DNA from: Paraspadella gotoi
Lineage: Eukaryota > Chaetognatha
DNA: 64,000 nucleotides
NCBI GenBank assembly: GCA_051294375.1
Contig: CM119264.1
Location: 29,579,182 to 29,643,181 of the forward strand
Direction of reading: 5' to 3'
Shown: positions 36,093-47,575 of the stretch, in pieces
Layout of the letters: every line of letters begins with the position of its first letter
How positions within the stretch are numbered: the stretch's first letter is position 1
Notes under the pieces: model-generated
The model's database searches: none
Told to the model about the DNA's origin: nothing
What the model saw: the letters and a program-made list of their open reading frames with translations, nothing else
Program-made: the position numbers and the translations under genes

Positions 36093-36304
36093 AAAGGAGA
36101 GAGAATTTAAAACGATGAAAGCTAAGAAAATGCTTTTTGGAAGACGCATCAGCAAATATTTTATTCGTCTTAGCATTTTGTATAATATTCATTAAACGGA
36201 AGCATAGTTTGCGTGGATTTTCTATGTAAATTCCATTAATTATGATGTGAACGGCGGGTTAAAAGAAAATTAGAAATTAACTAAAAATAAGAAATAAGTT
36301 TGAG

Positions 36305-36960
36305 CAAACATGCCGAATCTGCCCACGGTCATTAGCGGTACGCAGCTGATCATATATTTAATTAATTTATTAATTATTATTAATAATTAATTAATAATGA
36401 ATTAATTTATTAATCATTTATTAAATAATTATATCAATTTTTTTTATTTGCTTAAAATCGTTTTCAAATTGTCTCGCCTCTCAATCACAAAACAACTCGG
36501 GTCACAAATTAATTAATAAATTAATTATCCAAATAATGAATTATTTACTAATTTATTAATAATTACATAATGCAGCTTGAATTTATATTTAATATCAAAA
36601 GAAAAAAAGATAATCATTAATCAATTAGTGAAATGATTTTTTGTTTTTTCCATTTTAACTCATTTCACTTGGACGATTCCATCAAAACTACTGCTCAATA
36701 CACTTTTCTACCCACATCCAAAATTTCAGTCAATCGCCCCATCCACTCATGAGTTATTGGCGTTCAAAGCTAACGGAGGACGAACGGACAGACAGGACAG
36801 CAGACGGACGGGCCATAATTGCATAATTTATCATAATTTGATCATTCTGAGATGATGTAGGTGACTTACCGACAAGATTTAGGCGGTGGGACTGATGACG
36901 TACGAAAAGTGAATTAAGACGTCCGAAATCTGCAGTAAGCATATCCGGCAAAAAAAGCAG
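36305..36960 (-). mobile_element. Dispersed element, copy 5 (minus strand)
   Basis: Same order of motifs as the copy at 33541, with a perturbed GACAGACAGG stretch near 36790. It is part of the third direct unit. Confidence 0.65.
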
Positions 36961-37250
36961 CTGCTCACTCAGTCTCTGTTTATCAGTCGAATCCGAGCGA
37001 AGTACTATGCGAAAAAAAGGGTCCTGCTATGCAGCTATGTTTATATCTTGTAAACGAGACCGAGAGAGAGTCTTGATTAAAAGCTTACAGGGTCCTGCTT
37101 TATTATTATCTTGTAAGTATAATGGAGGCCTTAAAGCCATCATAGCCTGTCCAAAGTCATGGGCAAGGGGATGGCTAAAATAGAATGGATAATGTTAGCA
37201 TGGATAAATGGAATGATGCGCTGAGAAGGAGGAAGTGAGTGAGGAGAGAG

Positions 37251-37314
<64 letters not shown>

Positions 37315-37874
37315 AAGAGAGAGAGAGAGAAAGAGAGAGTCGCATGTCAGGAAAGTGAAGCAATTCAATTTTAGAAAAAAAGGATCTTTCGCTTTTTCAC
37401 TATTCTTATTTAGCTCAGAAGGAAAAAGGTGGAAGTTCAGAAAGAATAAAGAAAAGAAGAAAAAAGAAGAAAGAAAGAGAAAGAAAGAAAGAAAGAAAGA
37501 AAGAAGAAAGATAAGAAAGAAAAGAAGAGATAAGAAGAGAAAAAGAAGAAAGAAAATATACCAGAACGGAAAGAGCATTAAAATTTCAAGAAGAATTTAG
37601 AAAAAAAAGAGCAAAGCTGTCAAGTAAGAAATTAAGATTCCTTCTTTTGCTCTCTCGTCTACGTCTCTACTCTCTCTCTCTCTCTCTCTCTCTTCTCTAA
37701 CCGGCACGTCGATGGCTAATTGAATAAAAAGGCAACGAGCGTCGCGAAAGTTTAACTTTATTGCTCGTCCGCTTCGCCCTTCTCCCTCATCTCTCTCATC
37801 TCTTTCTCTCTCTCTCTCTCCTCTCTCTGCTCTTCCTCTCGTCTCTACTNNNNNNNNNNNNNNNNNNNNNNNNN

Positions 37875-37911
<37 letters not shown>

Positions 37912-38937
37912 GATGACCATTAAATTTTATCCAGTCGGCAGGGTAGGAGTTTAAGGAGCCGATGTAAACAAACGATCGATATTAACGTGAAAATCATAAT
38001 ATCTTTCTCAAAAATATTAAAAATATAATATTTATATTGGTTGTACCAATTTCATAGGAGAGAACTCCAAACAAAAGACAGCGTTCCCAATGCTTTCCGG
38101 TTAAAAATGTAAGTCGATTACTCAAACACTGACTTCACAAATTAGCCGCGTGCCCCTTCGGTTTCAAGATAATTTGAATCCCGCTGAGCCAAGCTATTTC
38201 TCAAGCTTTTATGTTTTCCGTTTTTCCGCATTCTTCAATTCAACCCAGCAATGTCACAAGCTATCATACATTCCATTTTAACGCTATCTTCTATTTCCTC
38301 TTTGTAGAATTCTTTTAATTCGCCAAGCAATGTGTCAAGCTTTAATGCTTTTTACTGCATTCTTCCAAATTCCCTAGCAATGCCAAGGTTCTTTGCTGGT
38401 TTGTATTCAACGTGTTTATTTCAGCAAACAGCCAAGAAGCCAAGCAGCTTCAGCAGTCGTTTCTATCTTCAGCTTAACCCTGTCTCAGCGACTCGGTCTC
38501 ACATCTCAATATGTCTCCGTGACATGCTCTTAAAAAATATCCCTAGCTTTTTATACTCGTATCATTTTTTCATCAATGCTTGGAAAAAAAAAGAATTTGG
38601 TGGTGGAGATAAAAACTGAGAAAATTGGCCCCGTCACTCGACAGCAGAGTTGCCTGGAATGCCCAGCTGAGTAGGGCATCTCACCTTACGGTGTTAGAGG
38701 CTTCAGATTCCCATTGTCAAGTACCAGCTACCAGTAGGATTGGCCGAAGTAATTTAGAATTGAGGCAGAATGAATATTTCGCTCTCCCAGTTTCTCTTTT
38801 CTCAAATTCCCTCAACAAATGGAATTCGACTCAAAATATCGATCTTTATTTAGGCTCTCTTTTCCTGTTCGTTCGTTTATCACTAGATTTTAACTTTACT
38901 TAACTTATTTATTTATTACGTAAATGTTTTTAAACTT

Positions 38938-39055
38938 ACAACCTAATCCCTAACCCTAACCACTAACTTTAAATCTTAATCCCTAACACTAATTACTAAC
39001 CATAATCACTAACATAATTCCTCATGTTAATTACTATCCCTAACCTCTAACCGAG
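38938..39055 (-). repeat. Degenerate telomere-like (CCCTAA)n tract
   Basis: AATCCCTAACCCTAACC starts the tract and degenerate forms (CACTAAC, ATTACTAACC, CCTCTAACC) continue for about 115 bases. It reads as TTAGGG-type on the minus strand. Its interstitial position and decay suggest an old internal telomere-like repeat, not a chromosome end. Confidence 0.6.
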
Positions 39056-39167
39056 TCTTTAATTTAAAATAATGAATTTAATATGGAATGGGGCATTTTT
39101 GGAAAATAAGGCATTGAAGAGACAGTTATTATTGATATGTGTTAATGACAGAACCGTTCAATGTAAG

Positions 39168-39346
39168 CAGTCCCTGAGCTTCGGATCAGGCTGTAACAAC
39201 GAGTTACAGGCTGGTTAAGCGTCCCGTCCCTCTTAACTGCTAGGCGGCCACCAGGCTAGAACCCTGGACCTTTGAGACGGGAGGCGAATGACTTGCCTCC
39301 GGCACCAATGGCCGCTGATGAACGGATGGTGGATTTTAGTCCACCA
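39168..39346 (-). mobile_element. tRNA-derived SINE-like element, copy 2
   Basis: On the minus strand the T-arm-like CCAGGGTTCTAGCCTGG has a 5-bp stem. It is followed by GTGGCCGCCTAGCAGTTAA and TGTTACAGCCTGATCCGAAG as in the element at 21335. Its 5' end carries a perfect 7-bp hairpin, TGGTGGA-CTAAAA-TCCACCA. Confidence 0.75.
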
Positions 39347-39449
39347 TAGCTTTTTCTTTAAATACGGAATGTCGAATCCAACTGAGCAAAACTGATAAGC
39401 TCGACTCGATCCTCTGTTGACTAAAGCTCGTTAAAAATAACTAACAGAC

Positions 39450-39570
39450 TTTCACTCTCATCCTCTCTCTGCTCTCTCTCTCATCTCTCTCTCTCAATCT
39501 CTCTCTCATCTCTCATCTCATCCTCTTTCCTCTCTCTCTCTCTCTCTTCCCGCGCTCTCTCTCTCTCTCA
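39450..39570. repeat. CT-rich microsatellite cluster
   Basis: (CT)n interrupted by CATCT and CCGCG words. Confidence 0.9.
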
Positions 39571-39814
39571 ATTGATCGGTTCCAGAAGTGTCTTCTCAAG
39601 CTAATCAACTCTACACCTTTTTTTGATTTACGTTAGATTTTTTCACTTAAAACTCGACATTCGCACGCAGAATTCGCGCGCGAGATTCGCACGCAGGATT
39701 CGCACGTGGGTTCACACTTCCCCTCACGCCTTCGCGTAATTAACTTTCACTCAATTATTCCATTCACATTCGTCTTTCTCGATGATTTCATCGACATTCA
39801 TCTCACTTTTCTGA

Positions 39815-40320
39815 ATGAAATGGAGGGAATCCGGGCGGAACCGGAACTAAAGCCAGAGACGGAAATGGAACCGGAACTGGAATAAGAATTAGAAGCGGAA
39901 CTAGAGACGGAACCTTAGATGGAGACAGAAATGAAATTGGAACTGGAATAAGAATTAGAAGCGGAACTAGAGAGGGAACCTTAGATGGAGACGGAAATGG
40001 AACCGGAACTGGAATAAGAATCAGAACCGGAACTTCGATGGAACTGGAAAAAGAACCGAAACAGAGAAGGAGGTGAAAATAGAAACGGAGATGGAGATGG
40101 AGGTGGACATAGAACTGGAACTGGAATAAGAACCGAACTAGAGACGGAGCAAAAGGCGGAACTGGAACTAAAGATGGAAACAAAGGCGGTAATGAAACCG
40201 GAACTATAATGAGAACCGTAACAGGAAGTAGAGATGGAGGCGGATATGAAACCGGAACTGAAATATGAACCGGAACAACAGACGGAAACTGAGGCGGAAA
40301 TGGAACTGTAACTGTTGACT
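39815..40320 (+). repeat. GGAACTGGAATAAGAATTAGAAG minisatellite, short allele
   Basis: Hexamer-based purine repeat (CGGAACTGGAAT, AGAGACGGAACCTTAGATGG) with units of roughly 60 bases. The same array in the other copy (60085-61045) is about twice as long. Confidence 0.9.
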
Positions 40321-41315
40321 CATATTTGACCAGTTGACCTTAAATTTCTCGTTTTGTCCGTTCGGTCAATTTTCAGCTGGCTTCTTCCCCATCCTTAATC
40401 CAAATTATTTTATTAATTTAATTCATTCATTCTTATTTCAAATTTTAAAAATTATGGCCCGAAAAAGATTCCTATATAAAATGAAAATATAAAATGAAAA
40501 TTGAGAAAATAAGAAATAGAAACTGCGAGAACAAAACCATCGATCTGGGCCGTTGGACCATTACAGGACTTGATAAAGAAAAACAAAATATACGAAACGG
40601 CTTAAATTCAACCAAAACATTCTTAAAACACTGCATAAAAAAGGAGCCACATTTTTAACACCAATACAAACTGTATTGGAGGGCGAATTTTAGAAAGATG
40701 TAGATAAATAAACCAAAGCTTCTGGAAGAATGAAACGATTGGTCCAAAATATATTGAAACTTAAAAAAAGTTATTTTGTCATAAAATTAATGTTTGGTTT
40801 AAATATAATTAAAAAAAAGTTTTTAGGATTTAATATTAAAACATCCTTTTAGCCAATAATTTTTAAAAAAATTGTTATTGAAGAGTTAAGTAAAATTATT
40901 CCTTACCCTTTTAATATGTTTGTTTCCATTATTATTATATCAATTATTATTATATTATTATATTATATTATATTATATTATTATTATATCAATTCTCCAT
41001 CGTTAGCATCACTTTTTCCCAATTCCGTTTTGATACTCTGAGAAAAGTGAACATAAAAAAGTAACAACCTCATTATACGTAATCTGTTACGTGATCTGCA
41101 ATCGATAGGTGACTTTAGGACTTAGTTTTAGAGATAAAGAAATTTTTCAATACTGTCTCATTATGAGCAGTTTAAAATTAATTGCCCAATTATTAAAAAA
41201 TATTTATGGAAATTCTGATTGCCTTTTAATTCTCAAGAAAAAACTTGGGCAAATGGTCTTGAACTGAAAATGGCAAAAGACTCTTAAGCTGATTCACCCA
41301 TTGGAATCAAGAGGA

Positions 41316-43118
41316 ATGGAAGAAAGAAATAAAAAAAAAAAAACTCGGTTCCAGAAGTTGACAACCGAAAGTCGGACTCACGCAGCGCCGGCGGTCGAAT
41401 CGCGGCGCCGCGGATTCGGGCCGCCGAGGAATCGGGCGACGCGAAACGAAAGAGGCGGGATTAAAGGTTTTCCGGTCGGAGGAGAGAGAAATCCGGCAGG
41501 GGGGGTAGGGGGGGGTGAGGGGGGGGTAGGGGGGTGAGGAGGGAGATGAGAAGGGAGAAGAGAAGAAGAGAAGAGAGGAAGAGAAGTAGAAGAGAAGAGA
41601 AGAGAAGAGAGAGAAGAGAAGGGGAGAGAAGAGGAGAGGGAGAAGAAAGAGAAAAGAAGAGAAAGAGAGAGGGAGAAGAGAAGGGGAAGAAGAGATCGGA
41701 AGAAGGATAGGAGAAGACAACAGACAGAGAATAGAATAGAAGAGAAAGGGAGAGGAAGAGAAGAGAAAAGAAAAGAGAATAGAAAAGAGAAGTGAGAAAT
41801 ATAAGAGGGGAGAACTCAATCTCATATCTTCTTAATACATCATCAAAAAAAAATATATCCTACTCGTGCTTAGAGTCGGAGATCAAATCTCATCATGCAA
41901 ATTAATCACTTTTTACTTTATAATAAAAGATCATCATAGCTAATGAATGATGGAAGAAGTACAATCAAAAAAAAAAAAAAAAAAAGAATCGAAGACCGCA
42001 CAATCCCGCTACAGCCGCTGCAGCCTGAATCCACATTACAAGCCGGCTGCACCAGGTGCCGTTCGCTGCGACGTGAGCTTCCCCATGATCTTTTTTCCCT
42101 TTACTTACCTTTGCTACTTTCTTTCCAACTTTAGCTCAACCAGAAAATCAGACTTACTTTTATGGCTACATAGCTCCCACTTTGTATTTTTTTTTTTACT
42201 TATCTTTTTAATATTTGTATTTCTGTCCAATCTTTTATTTATACTATCCCTAACATTTCTTTTTTTTTTTCTTTCCTTTTTTCTTTCCTTTCTTTCTTTT
42301 CCTTTCTTTCTTTCTTTTTTCTTTCCTTTCTCACTTTAATTTTTTCTTTCCTTTCTTTCTTTCATTTTTCCCCTTTTTCTTTCAATTTTTTCTAATTTTC
42401 CATTTTTTCTTTATTCGTTTTCTCTCCTTCACCTCTATAATTTTAATTTCCTGATCACTTTTTCTTATTGCCATATTTAAATTCCTCGTCATTTTTTTTC
42501 CTTTTCTTCCTTTCCCACATAAATTGTTTTCCCCTTTATCTTTCTCTTTTCAAATTCTAGCCTTTTTTCCCTTTCTTTTTTCCTCCCATTCCTCTTTTAA
42601 ATCTTCTCCTTATTTTTCCCCCCAAATTCCATTTTCTCTGTCGCCGTCTTCCCCCCCCCCCAAAAAAAAAAAAGACCCAAAAAAGGAGGTTTGGTTCTGG
42701 AAGCAGACTGGAATTCTAATTCTGGTAGATCTGGGAAAAAAGGAAAGAAGAAAGAAAGAAAGAAAGAAAAGAGGAAAGAACCCCCCAACGAAGAAGAAAG
42801 AAAGAAAGAAAGAATAAAAGAAAGAAAGAAAGAATAAAGAAAGAAAAAAGAAAAAAAGAAAGAAAAGACAGAATATACTTATACATATATACATATCCCT
42901 TAAGTATGTTTTTTTCACTATGATTTGAATGACCGTGTTATAATCTGCAGTTTTTATTTATACTTTGACCTGCAGTCTGGCGGCCATAGGTCATAGGCTT
43001 GGCCGGCGACATTCTATTTACAACATTGGCTGATATTCGATTTGCGGACTTTTTATTGCGGGCAACTTTTTTTACTAGAGATTTTTCGCGTTTTTTGATA
43101 AAGCAAAGAGAGAGAGAG

Positions 43119-43149
<31 letters not shown>

Positions 43150-43210
43150 AGAGAGAGAGAGGAATCCTAATTTAAAGAGAAGAGAAACGAGAGAGTTTAA
43201 TTCCATTCAT
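41316..43210. repeat. 1.9-kb block apparently identical to 62106-64000
   Basis: Every spot compared, including homopolymer lengths, matches the sequence 20790 bases downstream, up to the end of the window. The block holds a CpG-rich start (41375-41470), a G-run tract, a GA tract, a poly-A run and TTTC/GAAA microsatellites. Frames over it (Ser/Phe/Leu-rich on minus at 41307-41825) are repeat by-products. Confidence 0.95.
41488..41545 (+). repeat. G-run tract with G-quadruplex potential
   Basis: Several runs of four to eight G separated by TA, TGA or AT spacers, followed by a long GA-rich strand. This meets the simple G3+N1-7 pattern many times. The same tract is at 62278-62335. Confidence 0.85.
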
Positions 43211-45320
43211 GTGAGAAAAAAGAAAAATTAAAAAATATGAAAAAGATTTTTATAAAAAGATTTGAAAAAAAGTTGAATATCAGGATTTCTCTATCGGATT
43301 CTATGTGTATTAAACTTATTCTTTTTGTCTCCGAAACAAATTCAAAATCCTTGTCATTTTCTCCTTTCTTTCCTGGAGGTTAACTGCCCTAAATAAATTA
43401 AAAATATAATAATTATCATAACTTGAACAAATATCTTTTTTTATTTAAAATTTTTTGGAATGGATTCTGGGATGAGCATAAAAAGTTAAACCAAGAATTA
43501 ATTACAAAGCTTTTAAAAATTCTTTTACGTTTCTCTAAGTGAAGTAATATAAAAAACTGGGGTTAAAATCAATTCGGGAAAGAATGATGGTTTTTTTTAC
43601 AGTTTTTCTTATTTTGGATAACACACTATCGTAAAATATATTTAAAAAAGAATGCAATACTTTGTGGTAGACGACTTTTTATGAGCTATTGAATCTTGGT
43701 CTTAAAATTTAAAAAAATTCCAAAAAAAAATTTTTGGCCTTTCTAGTCTATAAAATTAAATATTAAAAATTAAATTACTACTAACTAAGGGTATAGAGCC
43801 AATTAGAATATTTTGGTCCATTGAAATAATTCTTGAAAAATGTCTCAAATATCGTTTGAGATGTACTCACTTCCAAAATTTGACGCAACCGCCATTGAGT
43901 GCATGGGCTAACCGGCCTACCAAAAGAATAAAGTTTTGAATGCAATCCCAATTTTTTTTCATTTCTAAGGAAATATTTCGTCACTTTAAAACAGAAAAAG
44001 TTTGATAACGGACCACATACATGGGGTGAGGGACCCTATCTATTCGAGCTCTGATCCATTTCGAGATAATCGCAATATCATAAATCAAAATATAAGTGGC
44101 AAATAGTTATTCTGGCTTTTTAAATTTGTTATACAATAAAAAAAGGAAATTTTTAAGCAACTAAAAGGCCGTGTGGATGTTTTTCCAAAGTGCGGTTTTT
44201 ATGGAATGGGCAGTGTATTGCATGATGACGATATAAGGCGGCCATAATTGTTAATATATTAATTTTTCAAATAGGTCGTCTCTCTCTTCTGAAATCATCC
44301 ATGACTCAGTGATTCATGTTCATTCATCACTCTTTCGCTCCTTCAATTGCACTCATGAATTTAAATCTATTGCTTCTTCGTTTCATCACTTATTCTCTCT
44401 CTCTCCATCAATAATGAAAAGAGAGAACACACTTAGTTTTACAGGTTATTTGTGGGTTAGACCTTATGTTTTAATTACACCTGTTTATTGGCCCCTTAAG
44501 CCCTTTATGGTTATTTTTTAGACGGAGTCTCTTGGTTTCTCAGTCTTAGACTTATTTATTTGTTTTCAGCGCTTTTCTTAGTGTTATAGAGAAACGAGTA
44601 CAAATTTTGAGTAGAGAAACACAAAATCAAAGAAAAGTTTTACCTCGGCTAACGGGAGAGGGCAAAAGATTTATAAAATAATAAGGGGATTATATTTTGG
44701 CTACTACGGGGATAGAACGAATGAGGATATTATTTTTAATTTACTAATTAATTCTCTAGTAATAACTCACAATTTAAAATCGTTTATTTCGAAAATGTGA
44801 ATAACGTTTTTTTAGTAGTGAATCTTAGTCAAATTCTCTTCGCTAAACCATAAGACCTTAAATAGTTGTGGCACTTTCAAATTCGAGGTTTATATAGGGT
44901 TAGGAAAAATGTCTGAGCTCAAAATGAGACTCAAATTTTTTTATTAATTGAGGAGGTTGGCAGAAATATAGCGCTTCAATCTGATCTAGAGAGAATCATA
45001 TTTTTCAATTCGACACAGTGGTTCAAAAAGTAATATAAAATCACTAACCCACAGTTTTGATACACAAAATATGAGTGTGGTCTTCAAAACGAATAAATTT
45101 TTTATAGATATTTCGAATAAATTAAAAGGTTTGCGGGAAAAGAAATATATTAATAGTTAATTTACTATAGCTTCAGAGAATTTTCTACTTTATTAGTTAT
45201 AGTTTCTACCTTAAACCTACAGAGGTATTTAATTTTAGACGTTAAGCTCATGGAATGAGGAATAAATATATTCCATTTTGAATTTCGATAAAACTATATC
45301 AACCGTGTTTTGTATGCCGG
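43211..45320. other. AT-rich sequence, no gene seen
   Basis: From about 44740 the text follows 56360-56700 loosely (AATTTAAAATCG, GTAGTGAAT, GTCAAATT), with many extra bases. The rest shows no recognised feature. Confidence 0.45.
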
Positions 45321-45680
45321 TTGTTCATTCGGGAATTTCATTCTTTAACTTGTGGTAAATCAACGACGGATAGGGATCTGGCGCGTCCTCTGTCAAAGGG
45401 TCCGGGGCTCACTGTATTCAAACATTGCACAGAGCTAAGCCAATCGAAGACGCAGGCCAGACGGAAGCAGCCACAACACTTCGAACAAACTATAACCGCC
45501 ACCACGGTCGAGGACGCCAAAGGCAACGGCACTACACAGAATGTCGGGCGTGCGGTGATTCGCAAGTTAAAAATCTTTGCGTCGGCGGGAATAACGAAGA
45601 GCAAAGAACAGGTGTGGGAAGACATGGCACGTCGGAAGAGCGATGAACTGCAGTTGGCAGCTTCGTCTAGTGATCTTTAG
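45321..45680 (+). other. Open frame that is probably a noisy copy of 56700-56920
   Basis: The frame is open for 119 codons (ending ELQLAASSSDL), and by composition could be an exon. However, GTCGGG..GCAGTTAAAAATCTTT and TTTTAGAGAAGACGACGACG of 56800-56920 reappear here with many inserted bases. The cleaner copy does not preserve this frame, so I do not call a gene. Confidence 0.3.
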
Positions 45681-45689
45681 AGAAAAGAA

Positions 45690-45800
45690 CGACGAACGAC
45701 GACGACTGACGACGACGACGAACGACGAACGACGGACGACGACGGTGGGGAACGGCGAACGACGACGAACGCGAGGCGACGACGACGACGACGTGTCGGT
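45690..45800. repeat. (ACG)n triplet repeat
   Basis: ACGACGACGAACGACG-type triplets on the plus strand. Arg/Ser-rich frames on the minus strand derive from it. Confidence 0.9.
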
Positions 45801-46189
45801 CTGACGGGCGGTCGTGGTGGGGCGGCGGAGGCAAGGACGCGAGGGCCACGGGACAATTCGGTGCACACAATATTAGCCGTGCGCAATAGCCACAAAGTGT
45901 GGTAACCTCCTCTCGGACTCGCGGGTGAAGCAACGAGTGTCCGCACCGGGAGTCCCTTTCCTTCGCACCCATGTTCCCAGGACACCGAGGGCGATGGCGG
46001 AGATAAATTGGACCCAATGATAACAACAGAAACACGGAAGGAGTACACTTTCTACGCGGTAGGAATTGCATGAAAAAACGATAAAGGACGGAAAAAAGAA
46101 TCCCGTATTATATTGACGAGGAAAATTTTTTTTTATAAATGAACTCGCTTGAAAGTGCTCTATATGATATCAGAGTATCCGACCCATTT

Positions 46190-47575
46190 TTGCGGCCCCC
46201 AAATCTGAGGAAAAAGAAATTAAGCTTAAGATTGCAAGATAGCTATTGAACGAATAAAAAGACCTGATTGGTTGTACTGATATAATTATACGGAAACATT
46301 AGCGGTACGAGGAGAGGTTCACTAGAAGGGGTCGGGAGGCGGACACATCTCTCGGTACCAATATAAGAGTTACACAGGGCCAAACATTATATTCTATATT
46401 TTATAATAAGAACAAGAGGTAAATTAAATATCGAACTCATAATTAAACAACTAATTAAATCGTTTATAAATTTACAACACACTCACACTCTCGTCAGTCT
46501 CTAATCATGCAGAGATTTATATCCACACACAACACAGTTTATAATCAATTTACATTCACTACAGACACTGTATAAATACGGCAACGAAGGACACACTTAA
46601 TCCGGGGAGAGAAAGGACCCGGGAATGAACTCTAGACATCACGTGTGTCCAACTACTTATGTTGATGTACCGAAGAGTTGTGGTTTTCCGCTGCGGCGCT
46701 AGATGTCGGCGCCTATCTATATATATATGGAGAGAGGAGGATACAAGGCCTAAGGAAAAACCAAAATGTATAAAAAAGGTGCCATTTAGGAATACCGGAG
46801 GTCCCATGGGCCGAATCGCCGAGCACCGCTGAGGAGCTAATTCCCGCCACGGGGGCCCACGGGGCCCGAACGGTACCCGATTCAGTTCGTTTGTTTTTAA
46901 GCCTGCAGGATTCCGGGTCTAAGGAAGAGGTGACAGAAAGACAGAAAATAGAAATAAAAATTATCGCTGGTCGACGGCGGGTTTTTGGAAAAGTTGGTTA
47001 TTTTCATTAGTTCAAAGATAGTTTTTAATAATTTAAACGTCCGCCGTCAAAAGGCGTAAAAACATTGAGACAAAATTTATGTAGGATGTATGGCTGAATA
47101 TGGCGTTTGGACGGGGAAAATTACGGTTGTTACAATACGATATATTTTCTGGTCAAATAAAAGATCATATTTTTGTAGGGTTCGCGGATAGCCTACAAGA
47201 CGCCTTGCTAAGGGGCAGACTTTCCGAAAATTTGTATTATAAAATACTTCCCCACCTTTTGTGAGGGCTCCTAGAACCTCAAGAAATTGTTTTTTTGTTT
47301 AATAAAGTCCTTTATGAGTATCGTATATCAGGTGATCGCCGGGTTTGAAAATTATAATTGAATATGGATCATGGACGAAGATTAAACAAAGTCACATAGT
47401 GCGTCTCAACTTTTGAGCGATTTCTTGTCGAATCGCTGTTATTTGGTGGTTCCCGTTCTAAAGAAAAAAGCGTACGTTGGGAGCACAGAGACAAGAAAAA
47501 CTTTAGCTGCCTCCCAATTACGACGACGACCTTAGTGAGTTAGTCATGAGAAAAATGGTTTGGAGGAATTGGGAT
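46190..47575 (-). pseudogene. Insertion-ridden copy of the small GTPase 3' exon
   Basis: Blocks of the exon at 57214-57603 and its 3' flank reappear in order: ATTGCAAGATAGCTATTGAA (46230), the CTGCGGCGCTAGATGTCG phrase (46692), AGCCTGCAGGATTCCGGGTCTAAGG (46901), TTTTGAGCGATTTCTTGTCGA (47413) and ACGACGACGACCT (47520). They are spread over about 1.3 kb instead of about 0.5 kb and no long frame survives. It could be a decayed duplicate or poor-quality sequence. A short frame inside it (DHIFVGFADSLQDALL) is therefore not called. Confidence 0.65.

Larger units (their letters stand above)
33358..37600 (+). repeat. Three direct copies of a 1.1-1.6 kb unit with indel-rich differences
   Basis: The phrase GATGAAAGCTAAGAAAATG begins units at 33358, 34511 and 36114. 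Each then contains the reversed dispersed element, the text CAGCTGCTCACTCAGTCTC, a duplicated GGGTCCTGCT..TATTATCTTGTAA phrase and, in the last two, GA and GAAA microsatellites. Differences are mainly one-base insertions and deletions. A 25-N gap (35813-35837) lies in unit 2. No gene is recognised. Confidence 0.88.
37640..41315. repeat. Left part of a duplicated locus, copy 1
   Basis: It aligns by eye along its whole length with about 57800-62105: AACGAGCGTCGCGAAAGTTT, CGGCAGGGTAGGAGTTTAAG, the SINE, the GGAACTGGAAT minisatellite and the ATTATATT tract. The other copy has many single-base insertions. The CT tracts near 37671-37695 and 37875-37908 flank a 25-N gap. I see no confident gene; a frame at 38332-38619 has no recognised domain. 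Confidence 0.85.

Noticed and set aside
38938-39055. True chromosome end
   Set aside because: The tract is short, degenerate and followed by more than 20 kb of other sequence.
45321-45680. 119-codon frame as a conserved protein exon
   Set aside because: The cleaner copy of the same locus at 56700-56920 does not keep the frame, and the extra bases look like insertion noise.
47083-47265. Retroelement Gag-like peptide (IKDHIFVGFADSLQDALL)
   Set aside because: It falls inside the insertion-ridden copy of the GTPase exon and has no neighbouring protease or reverse transcriptase motifs.
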